Source of the DNA: Chloroflexota bacterium
Lineage (GTDB): Bacteria; Chloroflexota; Dehalococcoidia; Bin125
Reading direction: 5' to 3'
Length of the DNA stretch: 64,000 nucleotides
Assembly (NCBI GenBank): GCA_026707145.1
Contig: JAPOXK010000023.1
Span: 62,001-126,000 of the forward strand
Shown: piece after piece, positions 1 to 9,669 of the stretch
How positions within the stretch are numbered: position 1 is the stretch's first letter
Layout: the number at the start of each line of letters is the position of its first letter
Made by a program: the position numbers and the translations under genes
The notes under the pieces: generated by a model
The model's database searches: none
Told to the model about the DNA's origin: nothing
What the model saw: the letters and a program-made list of their open reading frames with translations, nothing else

Positions 1-596
1 GGCGTCCACGCTAGGCCGCGCTGGCGACTCGCGTCCCAGCGCCAGGCGGTGGCTAAGTGCGGGCGCAGGCCGATCAAGGCGTCTCCGATGGGGACGTCGC
101 TTCCGCCGGTCCAGGCGACGACGTTGCGCCCCGCTCGCAACTGGAACAAGTGGTCCGCCGGTGCCGCCGCGCGCCGCCAGGTGACCGGACTCGGCCCACC
201 GATCCGGAACCAGTAGCCGACGCCATAGCGAAGCACCTGCAGCCCCTGGGCGTCTTGGGCCGCCGTCCGGGTGGCAGCGCGGCCGTCGACGTGATGAATG
301 GCCTCGACCTGCGGCAATGCATTGAAGACCTCACCGACGGCGCGGTCCTCGTCGATCCAGCCGACCAAGTTCCAACCGGGATACAACGTCGTCGTCACAT
401 CGTCCGCCGCCGAGATCCGGTCACCTGGCATCGCCAGGACAAGGGCGACGGCACACACCACTGCCAGCTTCCAAAGCAGAGGACGTAGGGAATGCAGATC
501 ACGCACACCGCGGGGGGTCGACGACAGTGGCAGCCATGCCGCCCCCAGGAGTACGGCGGCCGCGATCCCCATGACGGAGGCGTTTCCGAAGCGCAT
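1..596 (-). CDS. Secreted/membrane-anchored hypothetical protein, C-terminus beyond window edge
   Basis: Reading the minus strand from ATG at 596: MRFGNASVMGIAAAVLLGAAW...LYPGWNLVGWIDEDRAVGEVFNALPQVEAIHHV...; signal-peptide-like N-terminus and GWNLVGW motif; open to position 1. Confidence 0.6.
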   Translation of the reverse strand, partial: MRFGNASVMGIAAAVLLGAAWLPLSSTPRGVRDLHSLRPLLWKLAVVCAVALVLAMPGDRISAADDVTTTLYPGWNLVGWIDEDRAVGEVFNALPQVEAIHHVDGRAATRTAAQDAQGLQVLRYGVGYWFRIGGPSPVTWRRAAAPADHLFQLRAGRNVVAWTGGSDVPIGDALIGLRPHLATAWRWDASRQRGLAWT

Positions 597-722
597 CGAT
601 CAGGCATCTCGCTCGGAGCCGTTGTGAGTAATTATAGTCACTGCAATGGAAGAGACCGTGCGCGCTGGATTTCGACCCTCTCCAAATGACGGCTCGTTCG
701 TAGCCAACCAGAAACCCTTCCG

Positions 723-2133
723 TTACCGCGGGTTGGGGGGCTCGAAGAGGCTGCGGGCGATGGCGATGACGGCGTCGATATTACTGCCCAGTAGGCTCCC
801 GTCGTATCCGGCAATTCGATATCGGCTCTGCGTGGCGGCGTCGTAGACCCAGACCGTCACGGGGAAAAGATCAGAGTTGCTCGGCCCGGCCGGGCTGTAC
901 TGGACCAGCGCCGGCCGCCCGGCGATCAGGCGTGTCTCGGCGACGCCCAACGTATCGGCATTACTGCGCGACACCGCCGGTTCGGGCCAGCCTCTTAGTG
1001 TCGCGTGGGCTCCCTCAATGCGGACACCGAGATACCCCTCCGGGACCTGGTACGCCGCGATATACCCATAGGCCACATCTTCCGGATCGCTGGTGGCGTC
1101 TGCGAAGGTCCAACCGGCGGGCAGCACGGGGTCGCGCCAGTAGGGCAGGAGCCGGGCCTCGGCCAGGGTTTCCGCAAAGCGGCTCGTGTTGTAGGCGGGC
1201 GGCTCGTGGAATTCCGGATCCTCGGTCGCTCCCGTCCAGTCCTCCGGCACGATCTGGTAGATACCGTGGCGAATGGGGGTGGTGAGGCTGGACCCGCCCA
1301 AATTGGGCAGATCGCCCCATTCGAACGTGGCGGCGGTGTCGGCAGCGATGGGCCCGGTGCAGCCGACGAAGGCATAGGTCATCCAGGCCACGGCCAGGAG
1401 CCTCTGAGGCACCGTGCCGGTGGAGTCTGCTTTCACCTCGGTCACCTGGTAGCGCACGAAGCAGTCGTCAGCCTGGCGCCATTCGAAGAGGTCACCGGGT
1501 GCGACAGAGTCGTAGCGATCCGTTCCGGGAGATGCCGTGGGCGTCGTGCGTATGGATCAGGAGGGCCGTGGTCGTGCCATCGCGCAGTCCCTCGTAGGTG
1601 GAGACGGCGCTGGCCGGATCGTCTGGGTCGGCGAGGAAAGCGTAGTGGCCGGGCTCGGCCACCGCACCGCTGAGGTCGTAGGTGTCGTAGCGCAAGGGCA
1701 GAGGTGCAGGCTCTGGGGCTGGGGCTTCTTCTGACGCGGTTCCCGTGGGCTCGGCGGGCGGATCGACGGAATCCAACAAGACCCGGTCGCCGGGTAATGG
1801 CGGCGATTCCGGAGCGCCTATCTCAGGTGATGCAGGATCGCCAGCCGGCGAAGATGCGGCCAGCGGATCGGACTTGCTCTGGTCTCCGGGCGCTTCCGGA
1901 AGCGGAGGATCGAGCGGAGCCATTGGCGGTGACGGCGTCTCCGGCGCCGGGGCAGGAGTGGCTGGCGCGGGTGGCTCGATTGGGGCGGTAGGCGGTGTGG
2001 GGGTCTCCGTGGTCGCAGGCGGGGGATCGTCGTCTGGGGAGCCATCGCATGCTACGAGGATGCTCGCCAGCACCAGCACAAAGGCCGCTGTGAACAGGAA
2101 CGCCGGTCGCCGGAGGCCGTGCGGCACCATCAC
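723..2133 (-). pseudogene. Proline-rich lipoprotein gene split by an apparent 1-nt frameshift (ORFs 1492-2133 and 723-1457)
   Basis: Lipobox-like ...LASILVACDGS; the frame breaks at ...HGISRN|GSLRLCRTR, but the alternate frame gives DRYDSVAPGDLFEWRQADDCFVRYQVTEVKADS, matching the paralog at 43 kb (HADLYAAVEPGDLFEWRTYRD). Confidence 0.6.
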
Positions 2134-2141
2134 CCCGTCTC

Positions 2142-4406
2142 CTAATCGAGTTCGATAAAGCCGATGATCTGAGGCCAGCGCCCCTCCCCCACGACTGCGC
2201 CGTCCAGCAGGACGCGGCAGGAGCGGGCGGGATTCTCGGGACAGTCGGCGCTGGCGCGGGACGGCTCCGGCGTGGGCGCGGGATGATAGAAGAAGTGGTC
2301 AAAAAATGCGATCTCCCCGTCGAGCGTGGCCGTCACCGCCCCGATCCACGTCTCTCCGTCCAGAAGCGAGAGCAGGATGGTGCTCGAGTCGCGGGTCCAG
2401 GCGTACGGCGTGCCGTCCGAATTGCGTGCCGGATTGAGGACGACCACGGGTCCCCCGGCCCACGGAACCACGCCCGAGGCACGCGCTAGGTCGTCCCGGT
2501 CGACACGTAGGAGCACGTCCCCAGAGGGAAGAGCGAACACAACCAACGCGTCGTAGAGGGCAAGAGCGATCTTCCGTCCGTCGGGGGAGACGCGCCAAGA
2601 TGTGGGCGACGGCCAGTGATCGTCGGACAGGGTTACCAGGTGCCCATCCAGACCGACATAGAACAGCCCTTTCTCCAGCCCAGCGACGATCCCGTCCTGG
2701 GCGGCCTGCACGACATCCAACTCGCGATAGGTGAAGACGGTCCAAGTGCGGCCCGCGCCGGCGTCGTAGGCGAGCACGCGCCGCGTCGCGATCGGCTCCA
2801 CGCCTTCGGCGCCGTCGGCAACCGTCAGGTAGTCCCCTTTGACCGAGTACAGGAAAAGCGGCCCGACCATCCCCTCATGCGGAGGTGGGGCCAAGGGCAC
2901 GGGCTCCCGCGTGACTGCGCTAGGGGTGATCCCCCGCAGCGCGACCCCCGCGAGAGGCTCCACGAGCCCGTGGAACTGGGTCCAGCCCCGGCCAACCCCT
3001 TGCCACACCACCCGCCCCTGGTATTCCACAGCAGCCGAAACTGGGTGCGGGCTCACGTAATAGGGGTCCTCAGTTGCCGAGGTCATGAGGGCGGGCGGCC
3101 GCAGCGCCCGCTCGACATCAAGCGACAGCGATCGGATCTCGCCGGTCGCCGTGTCCAGGATCCTGGGCTCGTCCGACGGGATGCGAAAGGCCTCGTCAAG
3201 CGGGATGCGGAAGGCGACGTACTGCGACCCGCCCAACCAGATCCTGCCTGGAAACGCAGAAGCCTCCATGACCCCATCGGTGTCGGCAATGGTCCACCGC
3301 AGCTCCCCCGTGGCCACATCGATCACGTCCCAGCTTTCCCAAATAACCCAATACTCGCCAATCTCGCGTAGCTCTCCGAACCGCAGGGCATAGCGGAGGT
3401 CGGGGGACAGGGACGACCAGTCCTGCGGCAGAACGCGAATGCTGCCGTCGAGGCCGAGCAGCGCGGTCCGTGGCGCCCCAGATCCGCGACCCGTGATGCT
3501 GAGCGCGGTTCCGTCCGCGTGCCAGTTGCCCACCCGCCACGACCCCTTCAGCGATAGATCGGTGTCCGTGACGCGCACGACTTCCCCACCACTGACGGTA
3601 TCAAGCACGCTGAGAATGGACTCACCGTCGCCGTACAGGACCGCGACGTGCATCCCGTCCGGGGAGACCTCGATCGCCTGGATCTCGGCGTGCTCGAAGA
3701 GCATAGTCTCGCTGTGGCCGTTGAGGGCCACACGGTGGACCTGCCCCATGCTCCAGACAAGCAGGCTTGTGCTGGCCGGCTGCACGGCCGAGCGGCCGAT
3801 GCTGTCTCCGCCGGGGAGCACGTTGCGGTAGTCGAAGGCGGGCCAGTACTTATCCGTACCGACGTCATAGAGGGAAACCCGCCGGATTTCAATCTCTCCA
3901 TCGTCCGATGCCTCTTCCACACCCACGCGCTCCGAAATGATGAGCAGCGGGCCAACCACAGGCACGGCGGGGCTGTTGGGTCCAGCCGTAAGCGGCACGA
4001 TCGGAGGAAGCACGTCCGCCGCGATCGGAGCGGAGGTATCCACAGCAGCGGCAATATCCGGAGTGGCGGCGGATGCGGTTACGTCTGCTTCGGTGACGGG
4101 CGCATCCACTTCGGTGAAGGTAGGTGTGGCATCTACCGGTGGAATAGGTGGCTCGGGTGACTCGATTGCCATGGCAATCTGTGGAGCAGCCTCGCTGGGA
4201 GCGGGCGACGGGTCGTCGCCTGAGGAACCGCCACACGCCGCCAGCCCGCTGGCCAGCAGCAATGCGAGGACGGGCATTAGCAGGCCGCGCCACGATCGCC
4301 GTGCCCGCCGGACCGGCATAGGGCCCCTCTCAGCCTTCTCGTCCAACTTAACGCCACTGCCAGGGGAGTAGTTCCGCGCGGGCCCCACGATCGGGTCGCC
4401 CCGCAC
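2142..4406 (-). CDS. Lipoprotein with beta-propeller/TolB-like repeats
   Basis: ORF 754 aa; lipobox ASGLAACGGSSGDD; repeated 'SPDGRKIAL'/'SPDGMHVAV' motifs; start probably MPVRRARRSW. Confidence 0.55.
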   Translation of the reverse strand: MRGDPIVGPARNYSPGSGVKLDEKAERGPMPVRRARRSWRGLLMPVLALLLASGLAACGGSSGDDPSPAPSEAAPQIAMAIESPEPPIPPVDATPTFTEVDAPVTEADVTASAATPDIAAAVDTSAPIAADVLPPIVPLTAGPNSPAVPVVGPLLIISERVGVEEASDDGEIEIRRVSLYDVGTDKYWPAFDYRNVLPGGDSIGRSAVQPASTSLLVWSMGQVHRVALNGHSETMLFEHAEIQAIEVSPDGMHVAVLYGDGESILSVLDTVSGGEVVRVTDTDLSLKGSWRVGNWHADGTALSITGRGSGAPRTALLGLDGSIRVLPQDWSSLSPDLRYALRFGELREIGEYWVIWESWDVIDVATGELRWTIADTDGVMEASAFPGRIWLGGSQYVAFRIPLDEAFRIPSDEPRILDTATGEIRSLSLDVERALRPPALMTSATEDPYYVSPHPVSAAVEYQGRVVWQGVGRGWTQFHGLVEPLAGVALRGITPSAVTREPVPLAPPPHEGMVGPLFLYSVKGDYLTVADGAEGVEPIATRRVLAYDAGAGRTWTVFTYRELDVVQAAQDGIVAGLEKGLFYVGLDGHLVTLSDDHWPSPTSWRVSPDGRKIALALYDALVVFALPSGDVLLRVDRDDLARASGVVPWAGGPVVVLNPARNSDGTPYAWTRDSSTILLSLLDGETWIGAVTATLDGEIAFFDHFFYHPAPTPEPSRASADCPENPARSCRVLLDGAVVGEGRWPQIIGFIELD

Positions 4407-4497
4407 GCGCGGGCGTGATTTAGTGGCCCGTCAGTGGACTGTGGACCGGTCCGTCGATCGGGGCATGTTCAGAACCCCTGAAATCCTAGAGAGATTG

Positions 4498-4574
4498 TGG
4501 TCGGGGCGACTGGATTTGAACCAGCGACCTCTTGACCCCCAGTCAAGTGCGCTACCGGACTGCGCCACGCCCCG
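4498..4574 (-). tRNA. tRNA-Pro (anticodon GGG), CCA encoded
   Basis: Reverse complement CGGGGCGTGGCGCAGTCCGGTAGCGCACTTGACTGGGGGTCAAGAGGTCGCTGGTTCAAATCCAGTCGCCCCGACCA folds as a cloverleaf; 7-bp acceptor CGGGGCG/CGCCCCG; loop CTGGGGG. Confidence 0.95.
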
Positions 4575-4650
4575 ACGGCCGGTTGGAATGATGCTAGCAG
4601 GCGGGCACGCTAGTGCCGCGGCCGCGCCGGGGCGGGCGGGGGCGGCTCGT

Positions 4651-4971
4651 CTATCCGTCGCGGATCACGTTGAACAGAATGATGACGATGAAGATGACGA
4701 GCGGGATGATCCAAGAACGGTTGCGGCGGCGGGCTTTCTCGCTCGATTGCGCATCTGGGATGGGGCCCCCCTCCGGAGTGCCGGCGCGGGGAGGGGCGGC
4801 CATGGAGGGCGGTGGTTGCTCCGCACCGGGCGCGGCTTGGGTGCCTTCGGCCCGGTTCGCATCGCGCGCGATGCGGGCGGCGTCGCGCTCGGCGTCTTTC
4901 CACATGCTCGCGCCGGCGTTCTGAAAGGGGTCCTCGAAGTCGTCTGATTGCTTGTAGGGATCGTCGCTCAT
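4651..4971 (-). CDS. Small protein with C-terminal transmembrane segment
   Basis: 106 aa, C-terminus SWIIPLVIFIVIILFNVIRDG. Confidence 0.5.
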   Translation of the reverse strand: MSDDPYKQSDDFEDPFQNAGASMWKDAERDAARIARDANRAEGTQAAPGAEQPPPSMAAPPRAGTPEGGPIPDAQSSEKARRRNRSWIIPLVIFIVIILFNVIRDG

Positions 4972-5006
4972 GGGGGCTCCTTGGTTGCAGTGTAGATCGC
5001 GGACGC

Positions 5007-8000
5007 TTATGGATGCGCTGCCGGCGACGGTATCGAGGCGGCCGGCTGCGTGCTTCCGTCCGGGGCGAGCTGCAGCAGGGTGCGGAGCGCGGCCTCCAGG
5101 GCGGGTAGCCAGTCGTCGCCGAGCGCGTGGGGCTGAAACCGGATCAGGGTGCGGCCGACTGCGACGCCGGGCGGCAGCGCGGTCGGCGGCAGCTGTGGCG
5201 GCCGGATGCCCGCGGCCAGGCGCAGGACGAACGCGTTTTCCTCGCGGGCGAGTGACGTGGCGCCGAGGTTGGCGGCGAGGGTGCGGATCCGGATGGCCGC
5301 GATGAGGGTTGCCAGCGGGCGGGGGATGGGGCCGAAGCGGTCGACGAGGGCGGCGGCGAGGTCGTCCGCGGCCGAGAGCTGGGCGACGGCCGCCAGCTCT
5401 TGGTAGACCGCCAGACGCAGGTTGGTGTCCGGGATGTAGCTTTCGGGGATATGGGCGGCGATGGGGAGGTCGAGGGCGACGGCGGGGGGACGTTGTAACG
5501 GTTCGGGCGGGCGCCCTTCCTGCGCGGCCCGCAGCTGCTCGACGGCCTCGGCCAGCAGCTGCGTGTAGAGCTCGAAGCCGACGGCGCCGATGTGCCCGCT
5601 CTGCTCGGCGCCGAGCAGGCTGCCGGCTCCGCGGATCTCGAGGTCGCGCATGGCGATCTGAAAACCGGCGCCGAGTTCGGTGGCTTCGAAGATCGCTTGG
5701 AGCCGCTTTTGGGAGGGCTCGGTGAGGCCGGCGTAGCGGTCGTAGAGGAGATAAGCGTAGGCCTGCGCGGCGCCGCGCCCGACGCGCCCGCGCAGCTGGT
5801 AGAGCTGCGCCAGTCCAAGCCGGTGCGCCTGGTGGATGATGATGGTGTTGACGTTGGGGATGTCCAGGCCGGACTCGATGATGGTGGTGCAGACGAGGAT
5901 GTCGGTCGCGCCGGCGGTGAAATCGAGCATGATGCGTTCGAGGTCGCGCTCCGGCATCTGCCCGTGGGCGACGGCGATGCGGGCCTCTGGGACGAGGTCG
6001 CGCAGCCAGCCGGCGATCGTTTCGATGGAGCGAACGCGGTTGTGCACGAAGTAGAGCTGGCCCCCGCGATCGAGCTCGCGGATGATCGCCTCGCGCACGG
6101 TTTGGTCGTCGGTTTCCATGACGTAGGTGGCGATGGGCAGGCGCTCCTCCGGGGGCGTTTCAATGGTGGAGACGTCGCGGATGCCGGCGAGCGCCATGTG
6201 GAGGGTGCGGGGGATGGGGGTGGCGGAGAGGGTGAGGACGTCGACCTCCCGGCGGAGCTGCTTGAGCCGCTCCTTGTGGGCGACGCCGAAGCGCTGCTCT
6301 TCGTCGATGACGACGAGGCCGAGCGATTTGAACTGGACATCCCGCTGGAGGAGCCGGTGGGTACCGATGAGGATGTCGATGCGGCCGGCGGCCAAGTCCT
6401 GGAGGATGGCACGTTGGGCGGCGGGGGAGCGGAAGCGGGAGAGGACCTCGACGCGTACGGGAAAGGGAGCGAGCCGCGCGCGGAAGGTTTCTTCGTGCTG
6501 CTGCGCGAGGACGGTGGTGGGGACCAGCATCGCCGTCTGCTGCCCGGCGGTGGCGACCCGGAAGGCGGCACGGACGGCGATTTCGGTCTTCCCGTAGCCG
6601 ACGTCGCCGATGATGATGCGGTCCATGGGGCGGGGGCGGGCTTGGTCGGCGCGGACGGCTTGGGCGGCGGCGGCTTGATCGGGCGTTTCAATAAAAGGGA
6701 AAGAGGCCTCCAGCTCCATATGCCAGGGACCGTCGGAGGGGATGGCGACTCCCGGCAGGATCTCGCGCGCGGCGTAAAGTTTGAGGAGGGATTCCGCGAG
6801 TTCGCGGACGGAGGCGCGGACCCGCTGCTTGGCGCGCGCCCATTGCTGGGTGCCGAGGCGGGTCAGGGTGGGGGGCGCGTCGCTGGCGCCGACGTAGCGC
6901 TGGAGACGATGGAGCTGGTCGGTGGGGACGAGGAGGCGGTCGTTGCCGGCGTAGGCGAGTTGCAGATACTCCCGCTGCCGGTCGCCGACCTGCTCTCGCG
7001 TCAGTCCTACGAAGCGACCGATGCCGTGCTCAATATGCACGACGAGGTCGCCCGGTTGCAGGTCTTGGAGGAAGGTGGCGTGCTTGCGGCTCCGCTTGGC
7101 GACCGTACGGCGCTGCTTGGCGAAGCCGAAAATCTCGGCGTCGGTGAGCAGGGTGAGGGGATCTTGGTCGCGCTGGAGGCGCCAGCCCTGGGGTGCGGAG
7201 CCGTGCAGCACCGTGAGAGCGGTGCCGTCGGGAGTGACGCCGGCTGCGAGGTCGTGCTCGGCGAATAGCGAGACGAGGCGGGGTGCCTGCTGGGTGATGA
7301 GCACGGTGCGCGCCCGGGGCGCGCGCGGCCGCCTGAGGTCGTCGATGAGGGTGCGGAGCCGGCCGCCGTAGGCCTCCACCGGCTGGAAAGGGAGGCGGGT
7401 GACCGGGGTGCTGTGCGCGTCGCTGGCGAAGCGAGCGAAGTTGACGCGGGGACGGGTGTCGGCGGGGGTACTGACGGCGGAGAAGGCGACGTGGGGGAGG
7501 GGGAGACGTGCGGGGATCCGCCCGCCCGCCTCGAGATCGTCGCGGACGCGCGTGTCTTCCTGAACGATGTCGTCGAGGAGAGCGCGGGATTCGTCCGGCT
7601 CGTCCCAGATCACGAGCGTTTCCGGCGGCAGATGGTCCCAAAGGAGGCCGCGCGCGATGAAGGGCGTCCAGAAGCCGAGTTGCGAGGGCAGCGAGACCCG
7701 AGTGATCTGCTCCAGGTCGGCGGCGAAGGCGGTAGCGGCTTCGCCGCGGAGACCTTCCAGATCGAGCGAGGAGGCCAGTGCGATGGCGTCCTCGCCTGCT
7801 TCGGCCTCGGTCGCGACGCCGAGCGGGATTTCCCGCAGCGTTGCGATGGAGCGCTGCGTGGTGGGATCGAAGCGGCGCAGGCTTGCGATTTCGTCGCCGA
7901 GGAGTTCGATGCGGAGGGGGGCGTCGTCGGTGGCGGGGAAGACGTCGACGATGCCGCCGCGGCGGGCAAAGACGCCGGGCTCGTCGACCACGGTGGCGGA

Positions 8001-8579
8001 TCGGTAGCCGCCGCCGTCGAGAGCGGAGAGGAAGGGGCCGAGGGGGAGCCGTCCGCCGACCTGAAGCCGGGGGAGGCTGAGGCCGGCGGGCGCGTTGGCG
8101 TCGGCGGTCGCGGCGCGCGTGCGCTGCGCCAAGGCTTGCACGTCCGTGACGACGAGAGGGCGGGCGTCGCGGGGGGCGAGTGCGGCGAGGACGCGCAGGC
8201 GGGCACGGCTGGCGGCGCTTTCCCGCGCGGTGCGCTCGTACGGGAGCGACTCACGGGGCGGGAAGAGCAGAAGCGCGTCGCCCTGACGGGGCGGCAGCCA
8301 AGCGCGGAGCTCTTCCAGGTAGTCTTGCGCGAGGGTGGGTTTGGAGGTGACCAGGAGGATCGGTCCGTCGTATAGGCGCCGCAGGGCAGCGACCACGGCC
8401 GCCTTGGCGCCGTCGGGCAGGCCGAGGGTGTGGGACGCTCGCCGGGTCCGCGTCGGCGTGCAGCCGATCGCCTCGCGCACCGCCGCTTCGATATCGGGGA
8501 GCAAGGCCGATAAGAGGCCTGCGGATTGGATGTGGGCCGAGTCAGGGCTGGCGCTCACTCGTGCTGCCGTCCTCGCCAA
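5007..8579 (-). CDS. mfd: Transcription-repair coupling factor
   Basis: 1190 aa; GDVGYGKTEIAVRAAF, DEEQRFGV, TLSATPIPRTLHMAL, LRGRVGR helicase motifs; CarD-like domain FLQDLQPGDLVVHIEHGIGRFVG. Confidence 0.95.
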   Translation of the reverse strand: MARTAARVSASPDSAHIQSAGLLSALLPDIEAAVREAIGCTPTRTRRASHTLGLPDGAKAAVVAALRRLYDGPILLVTSKPTLAQDYLEELRAWLPPRQGDALLLFPPRESLPYERTARESAASRARLRVLAALAPRDARPLVVTDVQALAQRTRAATADANAPAGLSLPRLQVGGRLPLGPFLSALDGGGYRSATVVDEPGVFARRGGIVDVFPATDDAPLRIELLGDEIASLRRFDPTTQRSIATLREIPLGVATEAEAGEDAIALASSLDLEGLRGEAATAFAADLEQITRVSLPSQLGFWTPFIARGLLWDHLPPETLVIWDEPDESRALLDDIVQEDTRVRDDLEAGGRIPARLPLPHVAFSAVSTPADTRPRVNFARFASDAHSTPVTRLPFQPVEAYGGRLRTLIDDLRRPRAPRARTVLITQQAPRLVSLFAEHDLAAGVTPDGTALTVLHGSAPQGWRLQRDQDPLTLLTDAEIFGFAKQRRTVAKRSRKHATFLQDLQPGDLVVHIEHGIGRFVGLTREQVGDRQREYLQLAYAGNDRLLVPTDQLHRLQRYVGASDAPPTLTRLGTQQWARAKQRVRASVRELAESLLKLYAAREILPGVAIPSDGPWHMELEASFPFIETPDQAAAAQAVRADQARPRPMDRIIIGDVGYGKTEIAVRAAFRVATAGQQTAMLVPTTVLAQQHEETFRARLAPFPVRVEVLSRFRSPAAQRAILQDLAAGRIDILIGTHRLLQRDVQFKSLGLVVIDEEQRFGVAHKERLKQLRREVDVLTLSATPIPRTLHMALAGIRDVSTIETPPEERLPIATYVMETDDQTVREAIIRELDRGGQLYFVHNRVRSIETIAGWLRDLVPEARIAVAHGQMPERDLERIMLDFTAGATDILVCTTIIESGLDIPNVNTIIIHQAHRLGLAQLYQLRGRVGRGAAQAYAYLLYDRYAGLTEPSQKRLQAIFEATELGAGFQIAMRDLEIRGAGSLLGAEQSGHIGAVGFELYTQLLAEAVEQLRAAQEGRPPEPLQRPPAVALDLPIAAHIPESYIPDTNLRLAVYQELAAVAQLSAADDLAAALVDRFGPIPRPLATLIAAIRIRTLAANLGATSLAREENAFVLRLAAGIRPPQLPPTALPPGVAVGRTLIRFQPHALGDDWLPALEAALRTLLQLAPDGSTQPAASIPSPAAHP

Positions 8580-8704
8580 GGCTTGGCGGAGACCGGCCGC
8601 ATGACCCTGCCCTCCGCCGTATCGCTTTGATGGGTTGAGTGTAGGCCGCTCGAATGCTGCGGCCTTCCGCGCTCCTGCCGCGTGCGGCGGAGGGGCTCTC
8701 CGGC

Positions 8705-9355
8705 CTAGCCGTCCACGGCGGCGTTGAAGCGGTTCATGGCGGTCTCGACACCATCCCGGAGGATGGCGATGATCGCTTCGGCGGCTTTCGCTTCGGCCTG
8801 CGCGAGCGCGGCGGCTTGGTCCGGGCCGGGGTCGGCGAGGACGTAGTCGCTGACGGCGCCGGGGTCCCAGGACGGCTGACCGTGGACGAGCGGGCGGCCG
8901 ATGCCAATGCGAACGCGGGGAAAATCCAGCGAGCCGACCGCTTGCGCGATCGAGCGCATACCCTTCTGGCCGCCGTCGCCGCCGCCGGGGCGGATCCGGA
9001 CGCGGCCGTTGGGCAAGTCGACTTCGTCGTAGACGAGGATCAGGGCACTGGGATCGGCGCGGTGGCGGGTGAGCAGCGCCTGGACCGCGCGGCCGCTTTC
9101 ATTCATGTAGGTGCGTGGCTTGGCGAGGACGACCGGGCCGTAGGGTGTTTGGCCTTGTCCGCTCCAGGCGAGTTTGGCCTTGTCTTCCAGGGGCAGGCGC
9201 AGGCGCTCCGCCAGGCGCTCAACGACGCGGGCGCCCACATTGTGGCGGTGCCTGGCGTACGGAGCGCCGGGATTGCCGAGACCCACGACGATGCGGGCGC
9301 CGGGCAGCGCCGGAGAGCGGACGCGCAGCAGACGGGCGAGGCGGCGCCTGGGCAT
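8705..9355 (-). CDS. pth: Peptidyl-tRNA hydrolase
   Basis: VVGLGNPGAPYARHRHNVG ... KPRTYMNESGRAV ... LVYDEVDLPNGRVRIRPGGGDGGQKGMRSI. Confidence 0.95.
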   Translation of the reverse strand: MPRRRLARLLRVRSPALPGARIVVGLGNPGAPYARHRHNVGARVVERLAERLRLPLEDKAKLAWSGQGQTPYGPVVLAKPRTYMNESGRAVQALLTRHRADPSALILVYDEVDLPNGRVRIRPGGGDGGQKGMRSIAQAVGSLDFPRVRIGIGRPLVHGQPSWDPGAVSDYVLADPGPDQAAALAQAEAKAAEAIIAILRDGVETAMNRFNAAVDG

Positions 9356-9669
9356 AGCGGGAGACTAGGTGAGGGATAGGCTCGCGGCCAGCGGCGCGCC
9401 GCTCTCGCTGCACTGGGCCAAGGCCGGCTGCGTGTGCCTGCCCACCCCGACCAAAACCCCTTGGGCCACGGCGATCCGGAAGCGACGCACGCGGTGGAGA
9501 CGATTGGAGACGACACGGACGCTGGTGCGGCGCATCGACGGGCAGGCGCTGGCGGGTGCAGCGAGACGGCGGGGGTACGGGCTCCCTTACTGAGGGGCAC
9601 TCCCTGGCGAACGGCCGGCGAACGCCGATCCCAGACTCCTGCTGATTCCGGTATGGTGCTGACTCCGGT

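Noticed and set aside
5592-7268. 558-aa plus-strand ORF inside mfd
   Set aside because: Antisense shadow of a clearly conserved mfd helicase region.
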